Assembly (NCBI GenBank): GCA_964582225.1
Contig: CAZORA010000011.1
Span: 14,037 to 78,036 of the forward strand
Origin: Dokdonella_A sp964582225
GTDB lineage: Bacteria > Pseudomonadota > Gammaproteobacteria > Xanthomonadales > Rhodanobacteraceae
Direction: 5' to 3'
DNA length: 64,000 bases
Positions 42,235 through 51,800 of the stretch are shown here, piece after piece; position 1 is the stretch's first letter; every line of letters begins with the position of its first letter. A program made the translations under genes and the position numbers. A model generated the notes under the pieces. That model worked only from the letters and a program-made list of their open reading frames with translations. It was not told the DNA's origin and searched no databases.

Positions 42235-42864
42235 TCAGGAGTTCTTGAGCACGATCTGGTAGACCACGTTGCCGGCATCGCGGCAGCGGTCGATGGCTTT
42301 TTCCAACAGCTCGAACAGGTCCTTCAGCAGCAGCATCCGCACCGGATCGTGCCGTCCGCCGTAGAGATCTCGATAGGACTCGATCATCAGGCGGTCCGCC
42401 TCGTTCTCGATCGCCTGGAGGCGTTCGTTGTGTGCCTTCATGGCCTCGAGGTTCATGCTGCGCTTGAGCTGCGCCACCATCTGCACGATGACTTCGCTGG
42501 CTTTCTCGAGCAACACCGCGCGCGATTCGAAGTCGATCTCGACAAGCCCCTCGGCGGCGATCGAATAGCGCTCGGCAAACTTGGAAATCGACTTGGTCAC
42601 CTTGTTCAGCGCAGCGGAGAGCGCTTCGATGTCCTCGCGCTCGAGTGCGGTCACGAAGGTGTTGACCAGCTCCTCGCTGATCTTCGCCGCCAAGTCCTTC
42701 TCTCGCTTGCGCGCCAGTGCAAATTCGTCGAGCGATGGCACCGGCGCGCGCAGGTGCAACATCTGTACCAGCGCAACGGCCGCCTCACGCGCTGCCTCGG
42801 CGCTGGCCTCGAGCAGGCCGTAGAACTTGTCACCCTTGCCGAAGATGGTCTGCAGCGAAAACAT
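42235..42864 (-). CDS. DUF47 (PhoU-like) regulator of phosphate transporter
   Basis: A 209-residue all-helical protein starting MFSLQTIFGKGDKFYGLLEA. The acidic and His positions typical of PhoU-fold metal clusters are present in segments such as EREDIEALSAALNKVTKSI and AIENEADRLMIESYRDLY. DUF47 proteins pair with Pit and are thought to adjust it or act at the membrane surface. The ATG at 42864 is used; the frame reaches 42972. It is upstream of pit and probably co-transcribed. The 272-base gap up to trmJ shows no other gene. Confidence 0.92.
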   Translation of the reverse strand: MFSLQTIFGKGDKFYGLLEASAEAAREAAVALVQMLHLRAPVPSLDEFALARKREKDLAAKISEELVNTFVTALEREDIEALSAALNKVTKSISKFAERYSIAAEGLVEIDFESRAVLLEKASEVIVQMVAQLKRSMNLEAMKAHNERLQAIENEADRLMIESYRDLYGGRHDPVRMLLLKDLFELLEKAIDRCRDAGNVVYQIVLKNS

Positions 42865-43136
42865 GATGTCCGAGGCCTTTCGGGCTGATGGAATCGGAGT
42901 GGCGACTGCGGCCGCGCCAGCGCGATTTTCGTCGATTTTACGGTGACTTGTCGTTCCGTCGCCGCAGCGCAACGAGAACCTTCAGTGGACCAATAGCCTT
43001 GAGGCCGTACCCACCGACGTCGAACCGCCATCCAACGCGCGTTTGACGATGCGGCGGCGCATGGTACCCCATGCCCACGCTCGGCACCCGATCGGGTCTT
43101 CCTGAACGACATCACCGGCAGCGCCGGTACCGATCT

Positions 43137-43946
43137 TCAGTCGGGGTCGATTCGGCTCGCCGCGCGCGGCAGCTCACCGCTGGCGAGCCGCGCCGTGCGC
43201 ACCACGTCGGCGAGGATGCCGCGCAGAATCTGCACCTCGCCGGAGTCCAGCCGCGCGCGCAGGAACATGCGTCGCAGGCGCATCAAGATGGTGCGCGGCG
43301 AACGTCCCTTGTGGAAATCGATCAGATCCAACGTGACCGCGAGGTGCTCGAAGAAACCATCCATCTCCGCCATTCCCGCGGGCGCTCCGTGATGCTCATG
43401 GCCGACCGCGAGCGCAAGCGCGTCGCCCCGCTCGCGACGCGCTTCGAGCCAGGCCATGCGCAGCTCCCAGGCCACCACCTGTACCGCCTGAGCGAGGTTG
43501 AGCGAGGGACAGCGCGCATCGCTCGGGATCGTCAGCGCCGCGTGACAGCGCTGGATCTCGGCGTTGTCGAGGCCGTTGCGTTCATTGCCGAAGAGCAGCG
43601 CGACCCGTCGACCCTCGCCCGCCGCGGCGATCACCCGCCGCGCCGCCGCGCGCGGATGCAGCTCTTCGAGGGCAATGCCGCGCCGCCGTGCGGTGGCGCC
43701 GATCAGCAGTTCGCAACCGCCGATCGCGTCGACCAGATCAGGACTCACCTGGGCCGCTTCCAGCACATCGAGTCCGCCGGCCGCCAGCGCCGTGGCTTCC
43801 GGATGCGGGAAGACGCGCGGCGCCACCAGGGCCAGGTCGCGCAGGCCCATGGCCGCCAGCGCGCGTGCCGCAGCACCGATGTTGCCCGGATGAGAGGTGC
43901 GCACCAGCACACAGCGCACGCGCTCAAGAAGATCGGGAACTTCCAC
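43137..43946 (-). CDS. trmJ: tRNA (cytidine/uridine-2'-O-)-methyltransferase TrmJ
   Basis: A 269-residue SPOUT methyltransferase acting on position 32 of tRNAs. Motif 1 is RTSHPGNIGAAARALAAMG, motif 2 LLFGNERNGLDNAEI and motif 3 CPSLNLAQAVQVVAWEL; together they form the knotted AdoMet site. The C-terminal 100 residues are the TrmJ helical extension. It is divergent from suhB with 122 bases between, the same arrangement as in E. coli. Confidence 0.95.
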   Translation of the reverse strand: MEVPDLLERVRCVLVRTSHPGNIGAAARALAAMGLRDLALVAPRVFPHPEATALAAGGLDVLEAAQVSPDLVDAIGGCELLIGATARRRGIALEELHPRAAARRVIAAAGEGRRVALLFGNERNGLDNAEIQRCHAALTIPSDARCPSLNLAQAVQVVAWELRMAWLEARRERGDALALAVGHEHHGAPAGMAEMDGFFEHLAVTLDLIDFHKGRSPRTILMRLRRMFLRARLDSGEVQILRGILADVVRTARLASGELPRAASRIDPD

Positions 43947-44068
43947 TCGCGTACCTCGAAAGTGATGCAGCCCGACGCGTAGCCGCCGCCAGGGCGATCT
44001 GCTACCCTGCCCCGCCCAGCGGCCCGATCACGGGCCGCCTGCTCTTGCCCAGACCGCCAGCGAAGTCC

Positions 44069-44869
44069 ATGCCCAGACCCGCCGTCAACGTCGCGGTGCG
44101 TGCCGCACGCGCCGCGGGACAGATCATCCTGCGGCACATGAACCGGCTGGACAGCATCGAGGTCGTGGAAAAGCAGCGCCTCGACTATGTCTCGGAAGTC
44201 GACCGCCTGGCGGAAACGGAAATCATACGCGAGCTCAGACGCGCTTTCCCGCGCGACGCCATTCTCGCCGAAGAATCCGGTGCCATCGGCAGCGCCCGTC
44301 GGGTGTGGACCATCGATCCGCTGGACGGCACGCACAACTACCTGCGCGGGATCCCTCACTTCTGTGTCTCGATCGCGCTGCTCGAGGGCGGGGAGCCGAC
44401 CTTGGGGGTGATTTACGATCCGCTGCGCAGCGAGCTCTTTACCGCGGATCGCGGTAGCGGAGCTCTGCTCAACGAGCGGCGCATTCGCGTGGCGCGGCGT
44501 CCGACGCTCGAGGGCGCGCTGTTGGCGACCGGATTCCCGTATCGTCAACGAGCACACCTGGCCGCACAGCTGGACATGACCCGCGCCCTGCTGGGTGAAG
44601 CGGAGGACATCCGTCGCACGGGATCGGCCGCGCTCGATCTCGCCTGGGTCGCCGCGGGGCGCCTGGACGGCTACTACGAAACCGGCCTCAAACCTTGGGA
44701 CATGGGCGCGGGCTGCATCCTGGTACGCGAAGCGGGCGGACGTTATTCGGATTTCGCCGGTCGCGATGGATTGCCCCAGAGCGGCAACCTGATCGCCGGC
44801 AACGTCCCGCTGGCGACCGCGATCGTGGCCACGATCGGCGCCGTACTGCCGCCCGAACTGCTGCGCTGA
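44069..44869 (+). CDS. suhB: Inositol-1-monophosphatase SuhB
   Basis: A 266-residue Mg-dependent phosphatase. All lithium-sensitive phosphatase motifs are present: DYVSEVDRLAE, AILAEESG, WTIDPLDGTHNYLRGIPHF and the C-terminal GLKPWDMGAGCILVREAGG. In E. coli SuhB also joins the rRNA antitermination complex with NusB/NusE; that role is possible but not shown here. The ATG at 44069 gives MPRPAVNVAVRAARAAG, the usual N-terminus. It is divergent from trmJ. Confidence 0.95.
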   Translation: MPRPAVNVAVRAARAAGQIILRHMNRLDSIEVVEKQRLDYVSEVDRLAETEIIRELRRAFPRDAILAEESGAIGSARRVWTIDPLDGTHNYLRGIPHFCVSIALLEGGEPTLGVIYDPLRSELFTADRGSGALLNERRIRVARRPTLEGALLATGFPYRQRAHLAAQLDMTRALLGEAEDIRRTGSAALDLAWVAAGRLDGYYETGLKPWDMGAGCILVREAGGRYSDFAGRDGLPQSGNLIAGNVPLATAIVATIGAVLPPELLR

Positions 44870-45069
44870 AGCGGCATCGACCGCAGGCCCGACACTCGCG
44901 CCGGCCGCCGCTGCAGGCTCGCGATCCACGCAAGCATGCAGCGGCAGAAATCCGATCATCGCCCGCCCCGCTCCAGAGCAGGCCTGAACGGGTTCATCGA
45001 GGCCGCGGTGGCGCGCGGCCTTCGACCTCAGGCCCTGCTAGCCGTCATGCCAATGAAGGCAGACGGCGC

Positions 45070-45121
45070 TTGACTTCGAGCCTTTGAAAGCAAAGGCACT
45101 GGGCTCCCGCCTTCGCGGGAG
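45070..45121. repeat. REP-like hairpin with conserved left flank
   Basis: The hairpin is ctcccgc (45104-45110), loop cttc, gcgggag (45115-45121). The left flank, from about 45070 (tgacttcgagcctttgaaag, caaaggcactgg), recurs nearly identically at 63850-63880, and a shorter part (caaagtccctgg) precedes the 1925 hairpin. This defines a dispersed family of about 50 bp. 44870-45069 holds nothing recognised. Confidence 0.85.
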
Positions 45122-45246
45122 CGACGAAGATGGGGCGCGGGCGCGACGAAGGTGGGGTGCGGGAGCGACGAAGGTGGGGCGCGGGAGCGACGAAGGCGGG
45201 GCGTGGGAGCGACGAAGATGGGGCGCGGGCGCGACGGAGAATGATC
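45115..45246 (+). repeat. 22-bp tandem repeat, about six copies
   Basis: The unit gcgggagcgacgaaggtggggc repeats at 45115, 45137, 45159, 45181, 45203 and 45225 (the last degenerate). Copies differ at a few positions (gcgggc for gcgggag in units 2 and 6, gtgggag in unit 5). The first unit starts on the right arm of the REP hairpin, so the array seems to have grown from it. No gene overlaps it. Confidence 0.9.
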
Positions 45247-45334
45247 CGCTCGTCCGGATAGTCGCTGGTGGGTCATCACGCTGCGGTTTGGCTGTCCGGC
45301 AAGTAGCCAGCACGAATGTCCGCCGCGCGGCTAT

Positions 45335-45364
45335 GAAAAAGCCCGGCTTGCGCCGGGCTTTTTC
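45335..45364 (-). terminator. Bidirectional intrinsic terminator after the ompA-family gene
   Basis: The arms gaaaaagcccggc (45335-45347) and gccgggctttttc (45352-45364) make a 13-bp stem with a TTGC loop. A/T runs on both sides allow termination on either strand. It lies 22 bases past the stop of the minus-strand gene at 45387. Confidence 0.93.
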
Positions 45365-45386
45365 GTCACGCTCGGGAGCGGGCAGA

Positions 45387-46511
45387 TTACTGCGCGTCCT
45401 CGACCGTCATCTCCGTGCGGCGGTTGCGCGCACGTCCTTCCTTGGTGTCGTTGGTGTCGATCGGACGGGTCTCACCGAAGCCCACCACGCCAGTGATCTG
45501 GCTTGCCGACACGCCGTGGCTCGTCAGATAGTCGTACACGATCTGCGCGCGACGCTCGGAGAGCTTCTGGTTGTAGGCATCCGGACCGGTCGAGTCGGTA
45601 TGGCCGTCGAGCTCGACGCGCACGTCCGGGTTGCGCTGCAGCACATCCACCGCCTGATCCAGGATTGCAATCGAATCTTCCGTTGGGACCTGCAGGGTCG
45701 GCGAAATGTTCTTCTCGCCCGGCTTCGGACGATCGAACTTGAAGTGGACGCCACGCAGGTCGATCACGACCTTCTGCGGCGGCACTTCCTCTTCAACCGG
45801 CGGCGGCGGCGGTGGCGGCTCCTCGGCCGGCGGTGGCGGCGCTGCTGCCGGCTGGGCGAAGCTGTACACCAGGCCCACGCTCAGGATCGCGTCCAGGTAG
45901 CCGTTCTCGGGAGACACGTTGTAGCCGAGCGCGTTGGACAGATGGCCGCGCGTGCGGTCGTCGAAATCGTAGCGAGCGGCGAGCTCGCCACGGAACGCAA
46001 GGCGGTCGCTCATGTTGTACTGCACGCCGCCACCGACGGTAGCCATCGGCGCCCAACCATGCGCGCTGTAGCCGGCGCCCACGGCGGGCGGCGAGTTCAG
46101 CAGGAAGCCCGAGTAAGCCGCGTGACGCAGGGCGCCGACGCCGAACATCACATACGGGCGAATCTGCTCACCGACGTCACCGAAGAACCAGCGCGCGCTC
46201 ACGCCCACGCCCACGCTCTCCCACTCGTGTTCGGTACCGCGACCGTAGAACGGGTCGTTGCGCCAGGAGCCTTCCTCGAAATCGGCGTTGTTGATCGTGT
46301 ACTCGAAGTCGATCGCCAGGTTGGGGTTGACCCAGACGCCGACGCCGATGCCACCCCAGAGCGAGGTGTCGGTGCCGCGCGTGCTGTCGGAGAAATTGGC
46401 TCCGATGCGCGGCGCGATGTAGAAATTGCTGAAATCCTGAGCCTGGACGGCGGTCGTGGTACCGCCAGCCAGCGCCAGTGCGATGAGCGCACTCAGGGCC
46501 TTGAGTTTCAT
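45387..46511 (-). CDS. OmpA-family outer-membrane protein
   Basis: A 374-residue protein with a signal peptide (to about AVQAQ, residue 24). An N-terminal eight-strand beta-barrel of the OmpA type spans about 25-225, followed by a Pro/Glu linker with runs of Pro (about 228-248) and a C-terminal OmpA peptidoglycan-binding domain. That domain shows VRVELDGHTDSTGPDAYNQ and LSERRAQIVYDYL, with the Asp and Arg that bind diaminopimelate. It tethers the outer membrane to the wall. An intrinsic terminator follows. Confidence 0.93.
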   Translation of the reverse strand: MKLKALSALIALALAGGTTTAVQAQDFSNFYIAPRIGANFSDSTRGTDTSLWGGIGVGVWVNPNLAIDFEYTINNADFEEGSWRNDPFYGRGTEHEWESVGVGVSARWFFGDVGEQIRPYVMFGVGALRHAAYSGFLLNSPPAVGAGYSAHGWAPMATVGGGVQYNMSDRLAFRGELAARYDFDDRTRGHLSNALGYNVSPENGYLDAILSVGLVYSFAQPAAAPPPPAEEPPPPPPPVEEEVPPQKVVIDLRGVHFKFDRPKPGEKNISPTLQVPTEDSIAILDQAVDVLQRNPDVRVELDGHTDSTGPDAYNQKLSERRAQIVYDYLTSHGVSASQITGVVGFGETRPIDTNDTKEGRARNRRTEMTVEDAQ

Positions 46512-46713
46512 TCGTCGAGTCTCCTCTTGAACACATCTTGGACGTCGGCACGCGCGTCTGCACCAAGCGAGACGCTCCGATCGGGCTATGTTACCGCATC
46601 TTGACGCAAAAGAAACGACCGCTTAACACGCTCCGCAACGGTTGCTGTGAGCAGAGTGTACCGCTACCCAAACGATCCGACCAGAGCTTGTGAAACTATC
46701 GTTAAGTCGCCGC

Positions 46714-48165
46714 TCACGCCGGGCCAAAAAGGTCGATGAGACGATGCAGCGGCAGCGCGTCCAGCGCCTCCGGCTGGCGGCTCAAAGCCACGATTTTCGC
46801 GGCCTGACGTGCGGGAAGCTGCTCGGCCAGGGCGCGTTCGAACTTCTCCAGCAGGAGCGGGATTCCCTCCGCGCGGCGTCGCCGGTGACCGACCGGATAG
46901 TCAATCGAAACCTTGTCCGTCGAGCTGCCGTCAGCGAAGAAAACCTGCACCGAATTGCCAATGTAGCGCTTGTCCGGGTCAAAGTAATCTTTTGTGAACT
47001 GCGGGTTCTCAACCACCTCCATCCGCGAGCGCAGCGCGTCGATGCGCGGGTCGGCGGCGAGCGCATCTCCGTAATCATCGGCACCGAGACGGCCGAAAAT
47101 GAGCGGGATCGCGACCATGTACTGGATGCAGTGGTCGCGATCCGCGTAGTTGGCGAGCGGCCCGGTCTTGTCGATGATGCGCGCGCCAGCTTCCTGGGTT
47201 TCAATCGCGATCCGTTCGATCTGGTCGAGCCGGCCGGCCACCTGGGGATGCAGCCGCATGGCGCACTCGACTGCAGTCTGGGCGTGGAACTCCGCTGGAT
47301 AGCTGATCTTGAACAGCACGTTTTCCATCACGTAGCTGCCGAAGGGGCGCTCGAACTCGAAGGGTTTGCCGCCAAAGGCAACGTCGTAGAAGCCCCAGGT
47401 CCTGGCGCTCAGCGCCGACGGGTAGCCGACGCAACCCTTGACCGCATTCAGCGCGTGGATCACCGCCCGCCGGCAGGCGTCACCGGCTGCCCAGCTCTTG
47501 CGCGGTCCGGTGTTGGGCGCGTGGCGATAGGTGCGCAGCACACCGTTGTCGATCCAGCTGTGGCTGACCGCATCGACGATCGCGTCCTTGTCGCCGCCGA
47601 GCATCCGCGTGGCCACTGCGGTGGAAGCCAGACGCACCAGGATCACGTGGTCGAGGCCGACCCGGTTGAAGGAATTCTGCAGCGCATAGCAGCCCTGAAT
47701 CTCGTGCGCCTTGATCGCAAAGCCGAGCGCGTCGCGCACCGTCAGCGGCGCGCCGCCCTCCCGCGCGGCCTTGCGCGAGAGATAGTCGCCGAGGCCGAGG
47801 ATGGTGCCGAGGTTGTCCGAAGGGTGGCCCCACTCGGCGGCGAGCCAGGTGTCGTTGAAGTCGAGCCAGCGCACCGCCACGCCGACACTGTAGGCGGCCT
47901 GCGCCGGGTCAAGCTCCCAAGCGGTGCCCGGCACGCGCGCGCCGCCGGGCAGCACGGCGCCCGGCACCAGCGGACCGAGGTGCTTGACGCACTCGGGAAA
48001 GCGCAGCGCCAGCATCGCGCAGGCCAGCGAATCGAGCAGCATGTAGCGTGCCGTCGTCCAGGCCTCCTCGGAGTCGATGTGATAGTCGACGACGTAGTCG
48101 GCGATGTCGCGCATCGGCTGATCGGGATCGGGGCGGATGGTCGAACGGATATCGGGCTGGCTCAT
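46714..48165 (-). CDS. prpD: MmgE/PrpD family 2-methylcitrate dehydratase
   Basis: A 483-residue protein matching PrpD along its length, including the N-terminal DYVVDYHIDSEEAWTTARYM, the central LDFNDTWLAAEWGHPSDNLG and GGDKDAIVDAVSHSWIDNG, and the C-terminal lid. PrpD dehydrates 2-methylcitrate in propionate degradation. No prpB, prpC or acnD is adjacent, so the gene stands alone here; isocitrate-type activities also exist in the family. The ATG at 48165 starts MSQPDIRSTIRPDPDQPM. Confidence 0.88.
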   Translation of the reverse strand: MSQPDIRSTIRPDPDQPMRDIADYVVDYHIDSEEAWTTARYMLLDSLACAMLALRFPECVKHLGPLVPGAVLPGGARVPGTAWELDPAQAAYSVGVAVRWLDFNDTWLAAEWGHPSDNLGTILGLGDYLSRKAAREGGAPLTVRDALGFAIKAHEIQGCYALQNSFNRVGLDHVILVRLASTAVATRMLGGDKDAIVDAVSHSWIDNGVLRTYRHAPNTGPRKSWAAGDACRRAVIHALNAVKGCVGYPSALSARTWGFYDVAFGGKPFEFERPFGSYVMENVLFKISYPAEFHAQTAVECAMRLHPQVAGRLDQIERIAIETQEAGARIIDKTGPLANYADRDHCIQYMVAIPLIFGRLGADDYGDALAADPRIDALRSRMEVVENPQFTKDYFDPDKRYIGNSVQVFFADGSSTDKVSIDYPVGHRRRRAEGIPLLLEKFERALAEQLPARQAAKIVALSRQPEALDALPLHRLIDLFGPA

Positions 48166-48422
48166 GGACTTCCTCCTGCATGCGGGTCAGACGCGGAACG
48201 CGACATGATCGCATGCAGGCACGCCCACGCGCTGATCGCGGCTCGGAGATTGCGGTGTCGAGGTGCCGCCGCGGCGAGATCGATGCGGCGGTGCAGGGAA
48301 AGCCGCTGGGCCCATCCTGCGTGCCTGCGAAGGTCGGCCCCCGTTGACTGCAGGCCGTTCAAGCCAAGGCGCTGGCCCCGCCCGCGCTTGATGCGGGCAG
48401 AGGCCGCTTTGCCCGGCCTTTC

Positions 48423-48821
48423 CTACCAGCAGCGCCCGTTGCTTTCCGCGCCGCTGAAGCTCTTGGCGCCGGTATTGGTGAGGCTCAGGTCGCCACACTG
48501 GTCGCTCGTCTGGCCGCCCGCAGGCGCAGCCTGCAGGCTGTAGGTCTGGTCGGAGTTGGCCAGGGTCGCGGTGATCGCGTAGTAACCGTTTTCCGAGGTG
48601 TTCGAGGCAAAACCCACGTCGGACAGCGAGCCGTACCGGTTCATCGTGGTGAAGTAGCGCTCCTGGGCCGCCGCGACCCGCATCAGGAACTCCTTGCCCT
48701 CGGCGCGGCGCGTGCGCAACACGTAGTTGTTGTAGCTCGGATAGGCAATCGAGGCCAGCAGGGCGATGATTGCGGCCACGACCATTACCTCGATCAACGT
48801 GAAACCCCGGCTCTTGCGCAT
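48423..48821 (-). CDS. pilE: Type IV pilin-like protein PilE
   Basis: A 132-residue type IV prepilin. After the leader MRKSRG the mature protein starts FTLIEVMVVAAIIALLASIA with Glu5, then the helix and YPSYNNYVLRTRRAEGKEFL. The C-terminal disulfide pair is QCGD and GRCW. In Pseudomonas and Xanthomonas PilE is a minor pilin encoded after PilY1, as here. PilD would cleave after Gly. A -10-like box lies at 48882-48887. Confidence 0.93.
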   Translation of the reverse strand: MRKSRGFTLIEVMVVAAIIALLASIAYPSYNNYVLRTRRAEGKEFLMRVAAAQERYFTTMNRYGSLSDVGFASNTSENGYYAITATLANSDQTYSLQAAPAGGQTSDQCGDLSLTNTGAKSFSGAESNGRCW

Positions 48822-48881
48822 CTCGGTGCCCCCGACTCTGCAAAACGGCCCCCGCCGGGATCACCAGCGGAGGTCGTCATG

Positions 48882-48887
48882 ATTGTA
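48882..48887 (-). promoter_or_regulatory. Possible -10 box for pilE
   Basis: TACAAT on the minus strand stands just after the pilY1 stop and about 60 bases before the pilE start. It matches five of six -10 bases. No clear -35 is seen, so pilE may also be read from the upstream operon. Confidence 0.35.
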
Positions 48888-48888
48888 C

Positions 48889-51800
48889 CTACAGATCCTG
48901 CAGCTCGCGCCAGCTGTCCCGATGCCAGGGCGGGAACGCACGCTCCATGACTTCGTCGAGCGCCTCCTTCACCGGAGTCGGCAAGCCATCCGGCAGGCCG
49001 ACGATGATCGCGCCGCCGACGCCGCGGCGGATCGAAGGATCGCTCGGCGGCTGACCGGCCGCCAGCACCGCGCCAACCAGGCCGGTCCCTCCGGGCAGCC
49101 CGCCGCCGGCCAGCGCACCACCGGTACCGGCGTCGACGCCCATGATCGAGTAGCGCGCGCCCGGATCGCAGGGATCGTCGCTCTTCGGGATCAGACCATA
49201 CAGCAACGCAATGTTGGCGGAGGGCAGCGGAATCGCGCGACGCTGCGCGCGTTCGCCCTTCTCGGTTCCGATGTTGAGCGGGATCCGCCAGCCATTGGCA
49301 TAAACCAAGTTACTGCCGATCCGCATCTGCGGCACGCCGCTCGGCGGGCTGGAAGGATTCGCGTAGCCGGTAATGGAGCGCGTCTCGTCGCCTGCCTGGC
49401 TGAGTATCTGCGTGACCAGCTGGTTGACCTTGATCGGATAGTTGGGCGAGCGCGTGCCGTAGTCGCGGATGCCGTAGTAGGCCTGCTGCGGAATCGCGCT
49501 GGTGCGATCTTCTTCGCCCAGGTATTTGCCGGTGCCGAACACCAGCACCGGACCGCGCGTCACCGGGTCGGTCAGCGCGCTCGGGTTGAACACGATCGGC
49601 TGATCACCGACGTTCGCCGCGCCGCCGCTGCCGGTGGTACGGAACATCAGGTCCACCTTCCAGTTCGACGGATTCGGGTCGCTCAGATCGAAGCGCCACA
49701 GGTTGCCGGCCAGATCGCCCGCGTAGGCGAGGTCATCGATGTCGTCCGCGCCCAGGTCGTACACCATCGGGGTCGACAGGCCATAGCTCCTGTAGCTCGC
49801 GCTCCACTGCGGCGCCGTGTCGGTGCGCAGCTCGCGAATCAACTTGCCGGTCGCCAGATCGATCACCAGGAGCGAGGTGCGATTCGCCGCCGCCTCGTCG
49901 ACGTCATTCGGATTGGCTGCCGCTGCCGGGTCCTGCGGGAAATATCCGCTGGAGACGATCGCCGCCCAGCGATCCTGCGCGTGCAGGCGCATGATGTTTC
50001 CTGAATCGTAGGTATAGCCAAGTGATGGACAGCTCGTCGCGCCCGCGCTGCACGGGTCATCGCTCGCGCTGCTCGCAGTGGGGCCGTTGGTGAACTCCCA
50101 CATGGTCAGCCCGCCCGTCGCGATCGCGTTCGCCTCGCTTCCGAAGTGGGGGTTGGTAACGTCCACCGCGTAAACTCCGCGCCCGCCCAGGCGCAGCGAG
50201 CCCAGCAGGATCGTGCGCCACTTGCCGTTGATGAACACATCACGTTCACGCGGCTGGGAATCCACGCCGGGCACCAGGCCAACGTCGCGGACGGTCGAGC
50301 GGGCGAGACGCCCGTTGCTGATCAGGGCGTTGGGCACATAGGCCCATTCTTCGGCGCCGCTATCCGCGTTGAAGGCATGCAGCATGCCGTCGTCGGAGCC
50401 GACGTAAATCATCGGCAGCCGGCCGCGCTGGTCGTTTTGATAGCCGAAATAGCTGCCGTGATCCGGATCCGCCGCCGCGGCGTTGGCCTCGGGCGAACCC
50501 GGTGGGAAGATGTCGTTGTAACCCGCGCGCGGTGAGGACACGTAGGCCACGTCGCTGTTGACGATCGCGCCCAGAACCGACATGCGTGCGCGCATCGGCA
50601 GCGGCGCCGAGCCCGCCTCGCTGCTGCGGTCTCCGCGCAGGTAGTCCACGCGATCCAGGCCCTTGTTGTCGCAGTTCGGCCCGCTTGCCGTGGTGCAGGT
50701 CGCCGTCGCGCCGGGCTTCGTATTGAGCGCGTACTGCTGCGCGGTCGTCAGCGAGCCATGGCGGAAAGCCTTGCCGGTGCCGGCGCCGTCCGAAGTCACG
50801 ATGACCCGGCTGTTCGGGTTGCGCACGGGGTTCGTGCCGCCAGGATCGAGACAGGCGCCCCCGGTCAGCAGGCAGCCGGCATCCCACACCGTCGTCGACG
50901 GATTGCCGGCTGCGTCGAGCCGGAAGCGGCGCACGCTGCCCAGCCAGCCGGTGGTGTCGTAACCACCGCCGTAGGCGTTGTCGCCAGCGCCGGTGACGAT
51001 CGGCAGCGCCACCGTCTTGGCGGTGGAGGAACTGCTTTGCGCGACCACGCTGGCGATGATCTTGCGCACCGCGGCGATCAGCTCATCCGGGCTGCCCGCG
51101 GAGAAGAACTCGCCGCGGCTGTTGAGCGCCGCATGCCACATGTCGTCGATCTTCTTGTTGTTGTCCGTATATGTGCCTGTTCCATCGAGCTTGGGCCAAG
51201 CAATATTACCCTTGCGCAATTCCAGGTAGCTGGTTGTGTTGTTTGGGATGGTTCCGGAAACACCGAAACCGATCATGAACTGCACCAGGTGCGGCCAGGA
51301 CGCCGGATCGTTGACCGGATTCCAGTAGATCTCCTGGTTGTCGAGCCACTTGTCCCCCGGGTTCAAGGGCACGCTGCCGGTAATCCCTGTCGTGCTGTCG
51401 AGCAGGTACGGCCGCACCTTGAGCTTGGTCTGCGGGTTGCCCATGAAGTCGGGACGCAGGTCGGTCGCCCAATAGTGAAAGGCGATATTCGCCATCGTGT
51501 TCTGCGCGCTCGAACCCTCGTTCCAGAAAATTGCCGACTCGGGCGCGGTGACGGAGTAGGCGCGCCCGTCCGGCAGCGTGACCGCCTTGGTGTCGGTCTG
51601 GCTCACGGTCACGGTACTGTTGTTCCACATGCCGTCGGTCATCTGGATGTGAAAATTCTTGCGGCAGCTGAGCTCGCGGCTCGTGTCCGGATCCCAGTAT
51701 GGGTTGGTGTCGCTGGCACCGGTATTGCGTTTGAACAGCTCGCCGACCCGCTGTGCCGCGGTCTGGTTCGGCGTGTTGCCGCTGACCGGAGTAGCGAACA

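Noticed and set aside
45115..45246. Regular repeats as a CRISPR array
   Set aside because: The 22-bp units are contiguous without unique spacers, and no cas gene is in the window. The 33-bp hairpin array at 1921 fails for the same reasons.
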